The notes: generated from the letters alone by a model not told the origin. A stretch of 64,000 nt of DNA from Cyclobacteriaceae bacterium (GCA_016787665.1 JAEUUC010000013.1:124001-188000); one strand, 5' to 3'. Positions 1 to 9,205 are shown, counted from the first letter of the stretch. A program made the numbers and translations.

Positions 1-1
1 A

Positions 2-304
2 TTTTATCAAACGGATGTGGAACGCGCGGCCCGGGCCTTGCGCCTGAAGCCGGGCGATTTTATTGAACGCTACCTGCGGGTAGATGAAGACCAGGACATG
101 GTATTGAAAACATCACCCTGCCCGTTTCTGGATGCTGACAACTATTGCAGCATTTATGAAGACCGCCCCAAGGCCTGCCGCGAGTACCCGCATACCGACC
201 GCAAAAAAATGGTGCAGATCATGGACCTCACCTTGAAGAACACCCTGGTCTGCCCGGCCGTGCTGGAGATGGTGGAGCGGTTGAAGCACGCTGATCTGCG
301 ATAG
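2..304 (+). CDS. YkgJ-type cysteine cluster protein, 3' part only
   Basis: The reading frame is open to the left edge of the window, so the N-terminus is missing; about 100 residues remain. A GTG at 17 is only an internal Val codon. The visible part has a CPF...YCSIYEDRPKACREYP block and a later CPAV, the spaced cysteines of the YkgJ / UPF0153 zinc- or iron-binding family (PF03692). Members are small cytoplasmic proteins with no firmly assigned reaction, so no function is proposed beyond metal binding. It ends 47 bases before the convergent hydrolase gene. Confidence 0.8.
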   Translation, partial: FYQTDVERAARALRLKPGDFIERYLRVDEDQDMVLKTSPCPFLDADNYCSIYEDRPKACREYPHTDRKKMVQIMDLTLKNTLVCPAVLEMVERLKHADLR

Positions 305-351
305 ATAATCTTACTGCGATCGGTGCGTGCGCAAGGTATGCCGGTTAATCG

Positions 352-1326
352 CTATGGCGTTTTCTGCTTCCGCACATACGCCATCAAAATCCGGAAGAAC
401 TCGGCCGGCTGCTCTTCTACGATTTCATGGCCGCACTGCTCAATCACGTGCATCTCGCTCCCGCGCAGGCACTCCTGCTGCAGGTAGAATGTTGACTCGC
501 CCTGGTCATCCTGCCGGCCATACACGATCAGTGCCGGTATCTTCAACTTCTTCAACCGGTCGGTGATATCCCACCGGGTGGCGAGCACCTCCTGGTCAAT
601 AAGGGGAATGGGTTGAAAGTTGAAGGTATCGAACAGTTCGTCAAAATGCTGGCGTACGATTTTGGTGCGGTCGTAATACATGGCCCGCACGTGTATCCAG
701 ATAAAAGCTTTGTACGCTACCACCTTCGGGTGCGCGGGATCGGCCCGCTTCAGCGAATCCAGTTCGCGCTCCGAAGTATTGGCGAAAATCTTTTGCAGGC
801 GTGCCATGGAGTCCAACTCCACGGCCGAGCGCCTCGCGTGTTGATTGTCGTACAGGAAGTTCCAGAGTTTGTACGAAGGCGGGGCCGAGCACACCAGCAG
901 CAGGCCGGCTGTGCGCTTGGAGTACTGGGCGGCATAGTTCTGCGCCAACAGGCCGCCCCACGACATGCCGAGCAACCAGATTTTGTTATCGCCCCGGTGT
1001 TGACGCAAAGCCTCGATATCGTTTGTGTAGTTGGCGATGGTAATGGTGGTAGCGTTGGCTGGTACAAGGCGCGAGCGGCCGGACGCGCGCTGATGCACCA
1101 GCACGCAGGTGAAGTGCCGGCTCAGACTGTCCGCGATCTGGCGGTAGGGCGTGTCGGGCGCTTCACCCGGCCCACCGGATAAGATGTACAAAGCCGGCCC
1201 GCGGCCGATTTCCTCGTAGTACAAGGTGTAGCCTCCGCTGGTGTAGCTGTTTACGTTTTGGGCGCAAAGGGCAATAGGAAACGCGAGCGCCAGAAGGGCG
1301 ATACAACACCCGCAGAGGCAGGCCAT
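352..1326 (-). CDS. Secreted alpha/beta hydrolase, proline iminopeptidase-like
   Basis: 324 residues with an N-terminal Sec signal ending near CAQN (residues 21-24). It has the GGPG oxyanion motif (51-54), QRASGRS (79-85) and the nucleophile elbow GMSWGG with Ser122. A late YGRQDD acid loop and a CGHE histidine complete the triad. The S33 aminopeptidase-like group of alpha/beta hydrolases has this layout; the substrate is unknown. An upstream in-frame ATG at 1374 would add 16 polar residues before the signal peptide, so the ATG at 1326 was chosen. It is paralogous to the lipoprotein hydrolase at 16023-16940, and the small gene at 1387-1641 lies just upstream on the same strand. Confidence 0.8.
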   Translation of the reverse strand: MACLCGCCIALLALAFPIALCAQNVNSYTSGGYTLYYEEIGRGPALYILSGGPGEAPDTPYRQIADSLSRHFTCVLVHQRASGRSRLVPANATTITIANYTNDIEALRQHRGDNKIWLLGMSWGGLLAQNYAAQYSKRTAGLLLVCSAPPSYKLWNFLYDNQHARRSAVELDSMARLQKIFANTSERELDSLKRADPAHPKVVAYKAFIWIHVRAMYYDRTKIVRQHFDELFDTFNFQPIPLIDQEVLATRWDITDRLKKLKIPALIVYGRQDDQGESTFYLQQECLRGSEMHVIEQCGHEIVEEQPAEFFRILMAYVRKQKTP

Positions 1327-1386
1327 CGCGTTGGCATGGGCGCTTGATCGATCATTTTGGCGATAAACGGTCATGACGCGGTGTGG

Positions 1387-1641
1387 TTACGAGCCGAGGC
1401 GTGTTTCATCGGCCCACCAAATTACATCACGAAAGTCATTTTTTGCACGCTGCGTGTACTCGGTCACCTTGGTCATATCTCCGTTGGCGAGTTTGAGAAT
1501 CGCTAACCGGGTGGCCTCCAGGTTTTGTTCCGATTGGGCCATCACATGGGTCACCGTAACAGATGAAAGTTCTGCGATAACCCGGGCGTGGTGCTCCGGA
1601 CTAAAATCGCGGTGGATGATATCGAATATTCGCTTGTTCAA
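1387..1641 (-). CDS. Conserved-looking hypothetical protein, 84 aa
   Basis: A cytoplasmic 84-residue protein with no signal or membrane segment, predicted mostly helical, with an amphipathic middle (HVMAQSEQNLEATRLAILKL) and a WW pair near the C-terminus. I do not recognise a named family. The even codon pattern and its position directly upstream of the secreted hydrolase on the same strand suggest a real gene, perhaps co-transcribed with it. Confidence 0.6.
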   Translation of the reverse strand: MNKRIFDIIHRDFSPEHHARVIAELSSVTVTHVMAQSEQNLEATRLAILKLANGDMTKVTEYTQRAKNDFRDVIWWADETRLGS

Positions 1642-1728
1642 TTACTGTCAAATCTTTTCGTCTTTCAAGCCTCCACAATTTCCAAAGACCCATAACGGGT
1701 TAATCAATATCTGCACGGGATTGTGATG

Positions 1729-2340
1729 TTACAATTTTATCACGAACGTGACTAGTGCTGAGTTTGAAAAGTTAACGTTAAAGCCGGACAAATCAGATTT
1801 AACTTTTTCGCCATTGTTGATAAAGTATTGATAGTCGGTTCGGGATCCCATGGTGTAGCCTATTCCGGGCAAGATCTCGAAACCGATCTGCATTCGATCA
1901 CCCAACAAGTAGTTAACACCCACAACAGCATTGATGCCCGGGCGCCAGGTAGTCCATTCGTAGCCGGAGTCATTGTTGTTAGGCGTCAGGTCGTCTTGGG
2001 TAAATTTTTGATGCGAGAAGGAAAATGAAAAATCGAAACCCGATCGAAACTGAACTTTTTCGTGGATCGATTTCCGGAATTCCCGGCCAACCGAGAGCGA
2101 GACGCCAAAACTCTGGTCGGTCCGGTGGGTGTCGTCCGATTTTTGGTTTTGGTTGCTGCCCAATATGAAGGAATTGTTAAATCGCCATAAACGTGTTGGG
2201 GTACCGGTGCGGTACACCAATCCAAAACTGTCGAAACCGTAAAAAGCCAGACCAATTTCTTTTTGCGTGGAACTGATCTCTTGCCCGAAGGCAAAATGAG
2301 CCACCAGGAACAGAATGAGAGTAAATGCAATACGTTTCAT
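1729..2340 (-). CDS. Putative outer-membrane beta-barrel protein
   Basis: 203 residues. A Sec signal peptide (residues 1 to about 18, ending FAFGQ) is followed by alternating hydrophobic/polar strands with many aromatic and Gly residues, such as GFDFSFSFSHQ, and it closes with VTFVIKL, a typical barrel-closing strand. It was probably inserted by BAM; no enzymatic motif is seen. The ATG at 2340 begins the signal peptide; a longer frame to 2412 adds an unlikely polar leader. Function unknown. Confidence 0.65.
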   Translation of the reverse strand: MKRIAFTLILFLVAHFAFGQEISSTQKEIGLAFYGFDSFGLVYRTGTPTRLWRFNNSFILGSNQNQKSDDTHRTDQSFGVSLSVGREFRKSIHEKVQFRSGFDFSFSFSHQKFTQDDLTPNNNDSGYEWTTWRPGINAVVGVNYLLGDRMQIGFEILPGIGYTMGSRTDYQYFINNGEKVKSDLSGFNVNFSNSALVTFVIKL

Positions 2341-2519
2341 ATTTTTTTTAACGAACGTACTATCATTTCTAGACCAACGAAAGCCGGGCGTTGATTTTGG
2401 CACAATTACCAACGCAAGCTAAAGGCATCATCAGGCGAATCGGGGCCGTATCCCAAATTCAGTATGGAAAAAACAAAGCCGATGGTTTTCTTTCAAATAA
2501 CTGAGCGTTGACTGGTGGG

Positions 2520-3302
2520 CTAGTCCCAAAACTCCGTTCGGCTTTTTTGGCTCACCATGAATCGTCTGAAATACCGGGTGTTGGCTTTGTTTTGGGTCAC
2601 CACGTCCGACATTTCTTGCATTTCCTCCGGAGTGAATTGCGTTACGTAACATTTCCCGGCCTCAATCATTTTTTGTTTGTCCTCTTCCGAGTAAACAATT
2701 TTCAGGTTGATGTATTTTTTGTCGATGTAACTCAACTCATCATTGTCCAGCACGTCTTCCTTAATGTCAACCGGGAAGTAGAGCGGATATTTTTCCACCC
2801 ATCCTTCTTTCAGCAGTAATTCCGTTACAATCGCTCCCGTTACGATATGTTCGGAATGCCCGTATTCCCCATCGGGTCCAAAGGTGATCAGAACATCGGG
2901 CTGGATTCGTTCAATATGTTTTCTTAGTTCCTCGATGGTCTTTTTACGGCCATTCAGATACGGGCGAACACCAAATTTTGTATCAAGGCGATCGAAATGC
3001 AGGTAAATGGGTGGATTGATCTTGAGCTTTTGACAGGCGCAGATCGTTTCCTGTTGCCGAATGGCACCCAATGAGTCTCCGGCAGGAATCCGGGTAACCC
3101 GCGTGCCGTCTTTACCATCTGTGGCAATAATGATGTAAACGTGGTGGCCCAGCCGTGCATATTTGGCTAGCACACTGCCAATCATATTCTCATCGTCAGG
3201 GTGGGCAAAAATGCCGAGGATGGTTTTGGGGGTTTGCGCGTTTGCAAGTAAACCCAGGGTAAAACAAAAGGTTGATAATGCCAGGAATATTTTTTCTACC
3301 AT
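2520..3302 (-). CDS. PIG-L / LmbE family deacetylase, exported
   Basis: 260 residues with an N-terminal signal peptide (to about residue 22, LANAQ). The AHPDDE motif at 33-38 supplies the zinc-binding His and Asp residues of the LmbE/PIG-L family (PF02585), and a later GEYGHSEH gives the remaining metal histidines. Family enzymes remove N-acetyl groups from GlcNAc-type substrates; an exported version may act on glycans outside the cytoplasm. The substrate cannot be read from sequence. It lies 4 bases downstream of the HEPN-like gene on the same strand. Confidence 0.85.
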   Translation of the reverse strand: MVEKIFLALSTFCFTLGLLANAQTPKTILGIFAHPDDENMIGSVLAKYARLGHHVYIIIATDGKDGTRVTRIPAGDSLGAIRQQETICACQKLKINPPIYLHFDRLDTKFGVRPYLNGRKKTIEELRKHIERIQPDVLITFGPDGEYGHSEHIVTGAIVTELLLKEGWVEKYPLYFPVDIKEDVLDNDELSYIDKKYINLKIVYSEEDKQKMIEAGKCYVTQFTPEEMQEMSDVVTQNKANTRYFRRFMVSQKSRTEFWD

Positions 3303-3306
3303 CTTT

Positions 3307-3723
3307 CTATCTTAATTTTCGAACCTCGTTTGCGAGACTTATTAAGAACAAATAATTTGAGAAAATCGCGTCCTTTTCATACATGTACCGCCAGTCCACA
3401 AAAGTCAATGAGCATTTGTCCGAGTACTCATTAAATCGGTTTTCAACAAGCGGGATAGGATCACAAATTAGCGGAATTAATCGTTGTCTTTCGGATGAGT
3501 CGATTTGATTCCACAACTCTCGTAGCTTGTGAACTCGAACCGGTTTTTCAGTGGTCATCTCGATGTATCGTTTCATAGCTAATTCTGCGGCAAATGCAGC
3601 GTTCACCAATAGCGCAATGCCCAAAACTGAGGGGGCCTTTTCAAATTCTGTTTTTATTAATTGTGTCGCATGAATAAATGAATCAACACAATCTGTAAGT
3701 CTTGTAGGCCGGTCGTAACTCAT
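3307..3723 (-). CDS. HEPN-like helical protein, 138 aa
   Basis: A soluble, mainly helical protein. NAAFAAELAMKRYIE followed by a HKLRELW segment and FVDWRYMYE resembles small HEPN-type proteins, in which a helix with charged residues precedes an H-x-L motif. The canonical RxxxxH RNase motif is not clearly present, so catalytic activity is uncertain. Its base composition is more AT-rich than its neighbours, which suggests more recent arrival. There is no adjacent nucleotidyltransferase (MNT) partner. HEPN assignment is an inference from pattern only. Confidence 0.55.
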   Translation of the reverse strand: MSYDRPTRLTDCVDSFIHATQLIKTEFEKAPSVLGIALLVNAAFAAELAMKRYIEMTTEKPVRVHKLRELWNQIDSSERQRLIPLICDPIPLVENRFNEYSDKCSLTFVDWRYMYEKDAIFSNYLFLISLANEVRKLR

Positions 3724-4144
3724 CTTGCTTTCGAATTTACTACGCCCGCGTTTACGCCTGACGGGGAGGGGCGTATTTTTTTTCAGGGTGCCAAAAAATG
3801 GAAAGAGAAGTGAATTCTGAGCGGGTTAGAGGCTCACGGCTTACTTGACTTGGTGTTATTAGCTATCCGGTTCAGTATTGGTTGAGGGGTAGCGAAGAAT
3901 CCCCCGGTTGGAAGCTGCGCGGCTGGTGTTGTTTCGGTGTTTCGATTGGGGGACCCCAGGCCGAGCGCCCTCGCTGCTCGGGACGCAGCATAAGGCTTTG
4001 GAGGATAGGACAAACACACACAGGTCGCTGCCCCCTAGGTTAACCGGTTGTCAGGTTGAGTCCGATCGCTATCGGACTGTTGAAACCGTATTGAGTTAAG
4101 GAGGTCGCCTTCGACAGGCTCAGGCTGACAGGGGTGAGCTATAA
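3724..4144. other. Non-coding spacer with short interspersed repeats
   Basis: No convincing gene in about 420 bases. Short reading frames on both strands have no recognisable protein features. The spacer holds a GGGG-loop-CCCC hairpin near 3896-3906 and two related repeat copies at 4049-4087 and 4108-4130, described separately. Confidence 0.6.
4049..4130. repeat. Two inverted copies of a 23-bp interspersed repeat, one split by a palindrome
   Basis: The copy at 4108-4130 reads CCTTCGACAGGCTCAGGCTG plus ACA. Its reverse complement matches 4049-4087 (TGTCAG, TGAG, then CTGTTGAAACC), except that the second copy carries a perfect hairpin at 4061-4076 (TCCGAT CGCT ATCGGA, extended by AG/CT to an 8-bp stem) exactly between its halves. 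The repeat core resembles intergenic repeats I recall from other Bacteroidota; that recollection was not checked. Confidence 0.6.
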
Positions 4145-4174
4145 GAAAAAAAGCCCTCCCAAAAGGGAAGGCTT
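4145..4174 (-). terminator. Rho-independent terminator of dnaE-trxA
   Basis: On the minus strand, AAGCCTTCCC-TTTT-GGGAGGGCTT is followed by a run of T. It lies 25 bases past the trxA stop. Confidence 0.85.
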
Positions 4175-4198
4175 TGATTCTTATAACGATCGATTTGT

Positions 4199-4522
4199 TT
4201 ATGCTACCTGTGCCTGCAGCTTGGAGGCCAGCACCGATTTGGGCACGGCACCAATCTGCTTATCTACCACCTGGCCCTTTTTAAACACGAGCAGGGTGGG
4301 GATGGAGCGCACGCCAAACTTGGCGGTGGTCTGCGGATTTTCGTCCACATTTAATTTGGCTACTACGGCTTTGCCTTCATACTCATTGGCCAATTCTTCT
4401 ACTACCGGCCCAATCATTTTGCAGGGCCCACACCACTCGGCCCAAAAATCAACCAATACAGGCTTGTCGCTGTTCACGATCTGATCGAAGTTGGAGTCGG
4501 TGAGTTCAATTGCTTTTCCCAT
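4199..4522 (-). CDS. trxA: Thioredoxin
   Basis: 107 residues, the normal length of a cytoplasmic thioredoxin. The redox motif WCGPC sits at 30-34 (Cys31, Cys34), and the cis-proline segment RSIPTLLVF follows. It reduces protein disulfides, taking electrons from thioredoxin reductase. No signal peptide. It starts 22 bases after the dnaE stop on the same strand and is followed by a strong terminator, so dnaE-trxA is probably one transcript. Confidence 0.97.
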   Translation of the reverse strand: MGKAIELTDSNFDQIVNSDKPVLVDFWAEWCGPCKMIGPVVEELANEYEGKAVVAKLNVDENPQTTAKFGVRSIPTLLVFKKGQVVDKQIGAVPKSVLASKLQAQVA

Positions 4523-4543
4523 GTGTGCGGATATTAAAGGTGA

Positions 4544-7500
4544 TTAGTTTTCAAGTTCTGCCAGTTCCAACGCAAAGGTAGGCGAAATTGTTCCCACTTC
4601 GGTTTTGGCGGTCTCGGTTTTTAGGGGCAGGGCGCCAAGCCAACGCACTTCGCCCTTGTCGGTAACCACGCCTACCTCGCCCAGTTTATTCAGTTGCTGG
4701 ATCAGCGGGTTTTGCGGCTGCACGCGTGCCTGGCGTGCTATGGCATCGGTTTGAATACCACTCGCCTCATCGCGCAGCACCAGTTTGAGCGAGGCCTTGC
4801 CGGCATGCTGGCGGCACAAGGTCTCGAGGCGGGCCACCCACTCGGGCGTGATGGCCTCGGGTGCTGTTTTCAGCGCCAGGCCCTGCACGCGCTTGGTGGC
4901 CAGTTCGTTGAGCAACTCCACGCTGCGGATTTTGAATTCGAGGTTCATTTCGCCCCAGGTCTTACGCACTACGTTGCCTTCGATGTACAAAAACAACCCC
5001 GGCATGAGGAAGGATTTGTACTTGAGGTAGTCATCGCTCCACAACGTGAATTCGGTTTTGCCGGAGTAATCTTCCAGCACCAGTTTGCCGAACGGCCGCC
5101 CGGTTTTGGTCATGCGGTGCTCCACGCTGGCCACAATGCCGGCTACTTTATATTCTTTGCCTTCGGAGGCGGTGATGTCGTTGAGCAGCGAGACGGGGGC
5201 ATTGCAAAAAGCCGACATCTCGAATTTGAAATTGTCGAGCGGGTGGCCGCTGATGTACACGCCCACTACTTCTTTTTCGAAGTGCAGCTTTTCAATTTCT
5301 CCGAACGGTTCAATGGGGTCTACTTTCGGGGGCGGCATTTCGGTGCCGGTGCTGCCGCCAAACAGGCTGGCCTGCGCACTTTGTGCTTCCTGCTGCACCT
5401 TGCTGGCATAGCGGGTGATTTTTTCGGTGAGCGATACATCGCCCTCTTTCGCGGCCACATATTGCCTGCGGTGAAATTCGGTGAAGCAATCGAACGCGCC
5501 CGACAGCGCCAGGCACTCGTATGTTTTTTTATTCACCGCCCGGTTGCTCATGCGTTTGGCAAAGTCGAAGATGGATGCAAACGGGCCGTGCGCTTCGCGC
5601 TCTTTAATCATAGCATCAACCGCGGCATCGCCCGCGCCTTTGATGGCCCCCAGCCCAAAGCGAATCTTGCCTTCCTTGTTCACTTCAAAGTACACGCCCG
5701 ATTCATTCACGTGCGGACCCAGCACTTCGATGCCCATTTTGCGGCTTTCGTCAATGAAGTACGTTACGTTCTCCAGATTGCTCTGCGAGTGGGTGAGTAC
5801 GGCCGCCATGTACTCGGCCGGGTAGTTGGCCTTGAGGTAAGCGGTGTGGTAGGCCACCAGCGAGTAGCACGTGCTGTGCGATTTGTTGAAGGCATACTGC
5901 GCGAAGGCTTCCCAGTCTTTCCAGATTTTTTCCGCCACGCGCTCGTCATGGCCGTTGGTGCGGCACCCCTCGATGAACTTGTCTTTCATCTTGTCGAGCA
6001 CGTCCTTCTGCTTTTTGCCCATCGCTTTGCGCAACACATCGGCATCGCCCTTGCTGAAGTTGGCCAGCTTCTGCGACAGCAACATCACCTGCTCCTGGTA
6101 CACCGTGATGCCGTACGTGTCCTTTAAAAACTCCTCCATCTCGGGCAAGTCGTAGCGGATGGCCTCGCGGCCGTGTTTGCGCGCGATGAAGTTGGGAATG
6201 TATTCCATGGGCCCCGGCCGGTACAGGGCGTTCATGGCGATGAGATCTTCGAACTTATCCGGCTTCAGTTGGCGCAGGTAGCTCTGCATGCCTTCACTTT
6301 CAAACTGGAACGTTCCGGTGGTTTCGCCCCGTTGGTACAGTTGGTAGGTTTTGGCGTCATCCAGCGGCACCTGATCCATGTCAATATCAAGGCCGTGCCT
6401 GCGCTTAATATTTTTTAAGGCCGTCTTGATGATGGTGAGGGTGGTGAGCCCGAGGAAGTCCATCTTCAGCATGCCGGCATTTTCAACCACGCTGTTATCG
6501 AACTGCGTCACCAGCATGGTGGAGTCCTTGGCCGTGGCTACGGGTATCAGCTTGGTCATGTCCTCGGGCGTAATGATTACCCCGCAGGCATGGGTGCCCG
6601 TGTTGCGCAGCGAACCTTCGAGAATAACGGCCTGGTTCAGCACCTGGGCTTTCAGGTCATTACCCTTTTTGATATCGGCCAGCTCGCGTACCTCTTCAAA
6701 GGCTTTGGCCAGTGATGTGCCGGGACGTTCCGGTATCAGCTTGGCCAGGTTGTTGGCTTCGGCCAGCGGCAGCTCCATCACGCGCGCGCAATCGCGTATG
6801 GAGGATTTGGCGGCCATGGTACCATAGGTGATGATTTGCGCCACCTGGCTATGCCCGTACTTTTCAATGACGTAGTTCAGTACTTTATCTCGTCCTTCAT
6901 CGTCAAAGTCGATATCAATATCGGGCAGGGACACGCGGTCCGGATTCAGGAAGCGCTCAAACAGCAAGTCATACGCAATGGGATCCACATTGGTGATACC
7001 AATGCAGTAAGCAACCGCGGAGCCGGCAGCGGAACCCCGACCCGGCCCCACGCTCACGCCCATCTCGCGCGCTTTGCCCGTGAAGTCCTGAACGATGAGG
7101 AAGTAACCCGGGTAGCCGGTTTTTTTGATCGTTTCCAGTTCGAAGTCAAGGCGCTCCTGAATCTCTTTCGTTAGTTCGGGGTACTTGCGCTTCGCGCCTT
7201 CGTATGTGAGGTGTCGCAGGTAGTCGTCTTCGGTTTTGAATTCCTTCGGGATGTCGAATTTAGGAAGGAGTACGTTGCGCTTAAGATCGTAGGCTTCCAC
7301 CTTGTCCACTATCTCGCTGATGGTTTCGATGGCTGCCGGCAGATCGCGAAAGAGATTTTTCATTTCGGCCTGCGGCCGGAAATAGTAGTTGTTGTTGGGC
7401 AGGCCGTAGCGCGTGCCGCGCCCTTCGCCAATGGGGGTCGATTTGAATTCACCCTCTTTGATGCACAGCAGAACATCGTGTGCGTTGGCCTCTTCCTTTT

Positions 7501-8842
7501 CTACGTAATACGTTTCGTTGGCGGCAAAGTATTTTACGCCATGTTTTTCGCAGAGGCGCAGCAGCGTGTCGTTCACGCGGTCTTCTTCGGGTATGCCGTG
7601 GCGGTTAAGCTCTGCGTAGAAGTCGGCACCAAACAGGTTATGCCACCACACAAATGCTTCCTCGGCCTGGCGTTCGCCAACGTGCAGGATGAGGTAAGGA
7701 ATTTCGCTACCGAGTCCGCCCGTGGTTGCCATTAACCCTTCGCGGTATTGCTTCACCAATTCCTTGTCGATGCGGGGGTAAATGCCATACAATCCTTCGA
7801 TGAAGCCGATGGAACTCAGCTTGGCCAGGTTATGATAGCCGGTCTTATTCTTCGCGAGCAGCACCTGCGTGTATCGCTTGTCCGGGTTGTCTTTCGTGAA
7901 TTTCAGTTTCTTACGTTCTTCCGCAATAAAAAATTCACAACCCACAATGGGTTTAATCTGATGCTTGAGCGCTTCACTGACAAACTTGAAAGCTCCGTAT
8001 AAGTTACCGAAGTCCGTAAGTGCTACCGCGCTCATGTTCTCGGCTTTGGCTTTTGCCACCAGTTCCTGCACATCGGGTGTAGCCTGTAACACCGAGTACT
8101 GCGTGTGCACGTGCAGGTGCACAAAAGGCGCTTCGGTGAGTTCGCCTTCGGTAGCCGTGCCGGCATAGTCGCCTTTCTTTTTCTTTTCGCGTTTGGCGCT
8201 GTTGCCCGCTTCCAGGTTGGGCTCTTCGTAGGTAATGTCGGCCGGGGAAATACCTTCGGCCGGTTTCACCACTTTTTCGCGAATGAGGCCGAAGAACGAG
8301 CGAGCCGTGGCGGCTACATCGTAACTGGCATCGTGCGCATCGTCAAACCCTTTGCCGAAAAGCTTTTGATGCAGTTCGGTCAGGCGCGGCATTTTCAGTT
8401 TGCCGCCAGGGCCACCGCCCAGCTGGCAGTAGTCGATGGAAACAAGGCCGGTGTCAATCTTTTCGAGGGCAAGAAATTCTTCCGTGGGCAGTTGCTGCCG
8501 GATCAATTCGGCACCGAGTATGTTGATGTCGAACTCGATGTTGTGCCCCACCAACACGCGGGTTTTGGCCAGGTCCGCGCGGAAGTGTTTCAGTACTTCA
8601 TCCAGGCCAATGCCTTCTTCCTGCGCCCGCCTCGTGGAAATGCCATGTATCTGCTCGGCTTTGAAGGGAATGTCGAAGCCATCGGGCCGCACAATATAAT
8701 TATGGTGTGACAGCAGCTTGCCGCGGGCATCGTGCAACTGCCAGGCGAGTTGCACCACGCGGGGCCAGTTGTCCAGGTCGGTGATGGGCGCAGTCTTATT
8801 GTGCGGAACCCCCGTGGTTTCCGTATCAAAAATCAGGTACAT
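4544..8842 (-). CDS. dnaE: DNA polymerase III alpha subunit with N-terminal DnaQ-type exonuclease
   Basis: 1432 residues, about 270 longer than a standard DnaE. Residues 1 to about 190 form a DEDDh exonuclease: Asp6/Glu8 (FDTET), Asp105 (HNIEFD), His170 and Asp175. A Lys-rich linker (217-223) leads to the PHP domain from residue 241 (HLHVHTQYS). The polymerase core follows, with catalytic aspartates PDIDIDFD near residue 640, helix-hairpin-helix, then an OB fold (around 1180-1270). It is the replicative polymerase. The exonuclease residues look intact, so proofreading may be supplied in cis. Such fusions occur in Bacteroidota. Confidence 0.96.
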   Translation of the reverse strand: MYLIFDTETTGVPHNKTAPITDLDNWPRVVQLAWQLHDARGKLLSHHNYIVRPDGFDIPFKAEQIHGISTRRAQEEGIGLDEVLKHFRADLAKTRVLVGHNIEFDINILGAELIRQQLPTEEFLALEKIDTGLVSIDYCQLGGGPGGKLKMPRLTELHQKLFGKGFDDAHDASYDVAATARSFFGLIREKVVKPAEGISPADITYEEPNLEAGNSAKREKKKKGDYAGTATEGELTEAPFVHLHVHTQYSVLQATPDVQELVAKAKAENMSAVALTDFGNLYGAFKFVSEALKHQIKPIVGCEFFIAEERKKLKFTKDNPDKRYTQVLLAKNKTGYHNLAKLSSIGFIEGLYGIYPRIDKELVKQYREGLMATTGGLGSEIPYLILHVGERQAEEAFVWWHNLFGADFYAELNRHGIPEEDRVNDTLLRLCEKHGVKYFAANETYYVEKEEANAHDVLLCIKEGEFKSTPIGEGRGTRYGLPNNNYYFRPQAEMKNLFRDLPAAIETISEIVDKVEAYDLKRNVLLPKFDIPKEFKTEDDYLRHLTYEGAKRKYPELTKEIQERLDFELETIKKTGYPGYFLIVQDFTGKAREMGVSVGPGRGSAAGSAVAYCIGITNVDPIAYDLLFERFLNPDRVSLPDIDIDFDDEGRDKVLNYVIEKYGHSQVAQIITYGTMAAKSSIRDCARVMELPLAEANNLAKLIPERPGTSLAKAFEEVRELADIKKGNDLKAQVLNQAVILEGSLRNTGTHACGVIITPEDMTKLIPVATAKDSTMLVTQFDNSVVENAGMLKMDFLGLTTLTIIKTALKNIKRRHGLDIDMDQVPLDDAKTYQLYQRGETTGTFQFESEGMQSYLRQLKPDKFEDLIAMNALYRPGPMEYIPNFIARKHGREAIRYDLPEMEEFLKDTYGITVYQEQVMLLSQKLANFSKGDADVLRKAMGKKQKDVLDKMKDKFIEGCRTNGHDERVAEKIWKDWEAFAQYAFNKSHSTCYSLVAYHTAYLKANYPAEYMAAVLTHSQSNLENVTYFIDESRKMGIEVLGPHVNESGVYFEVNKEGKIRFGLGAIKGAGDAAVDAMIKEREAHGPFASIFDFAKRMSNRAVNKKTYECLALSGAFDCFTEFHRRQYVAAKEGDVSLTEKITRYASKVQQEAQSAQASLFGGSTGTEMPPPKVDPIEPFGEIEKLHFEKEVVGVYISGHPLDNFKFEMSAFCNAPVSLLNDITASEGKEYKVAGIVASVEHRMTKTGRPFGKLVLEDYSGKTEFTLWSDDYLKYKSFLMPGLFLYIEGNVVRKTWGEMNLEFKIRSVELLNELATKRVQGLALKTAPEAITPEWVARLETLCRQHAGKASLKLVLRDEASGIQTDAIARQARVQPQNPLIQQLNKLGEVGVVTDKGEVRWLGALPLKTETAKTEVGTISPTFALELAELEN

Positions 8843-9017
8843 GTCAGTTCGTAGTGGTGGTGCAAATTAGGTATTTGAACGTTCCTGATTTGGGAAAAAT
8901 TCCTGCCATAAAATGGGAATGGTGCCCACATTTTTTAGCTAAGTATTTGATTATCAATATAATATAAAGATGGCGGCTATTTTGTACTACCTGCCCAAAT
9001 CAATTTTTTGTACCCAT

Positions 9018-9125
9018 ATGAGCCGTTGGTTGGAGAAAGTGAGGCGCGTGGTGGAACGCGAGTGGTTTTTGTTGGTGATTTTGGCCATGATTCTGATCGT
9101 GACCATTCTCTTTGACTTGATTTAG
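9018..9125 (+). CDS. Small single-pass membrane protein, 35 aa
   Basis: ATG at 9018 encodes a basic N-terminus (SRWLEKVRRVVERE) followed by a 20-residue hydrophobic helix (WFLLVILAMILIVTILF) and a stop at 9123. The positive-inside layout is typical of small membrane proteins. It lies alone between divergent dnaE and sdhC. No family recognised; proof would need conservation in relatives. Confidence 0.45.
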   Translation: MSRWLEKVRRVVEREWFLLVILAMILIVTILFDLI

Positions 9126-9205
9126 CGGCTATGGACATGCGGTGCTCAGGGTAGCGAAGCGGCAGCCTTGTTCACTATTTAGAACCAATCAAATTACACG
9201 TTCAC

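Noticed and set aside
3834..4099. Two short frames in the spacer before trxA
   Set aside because: They cover repeats, lack start signals and show no protein-like composition.
4694..6127. 477-residue frame opposite dnaE
   Set aside because: Antisense shadow of a highly conserved gene; no domain or signal, composition typical of GC-rich antisense frames.
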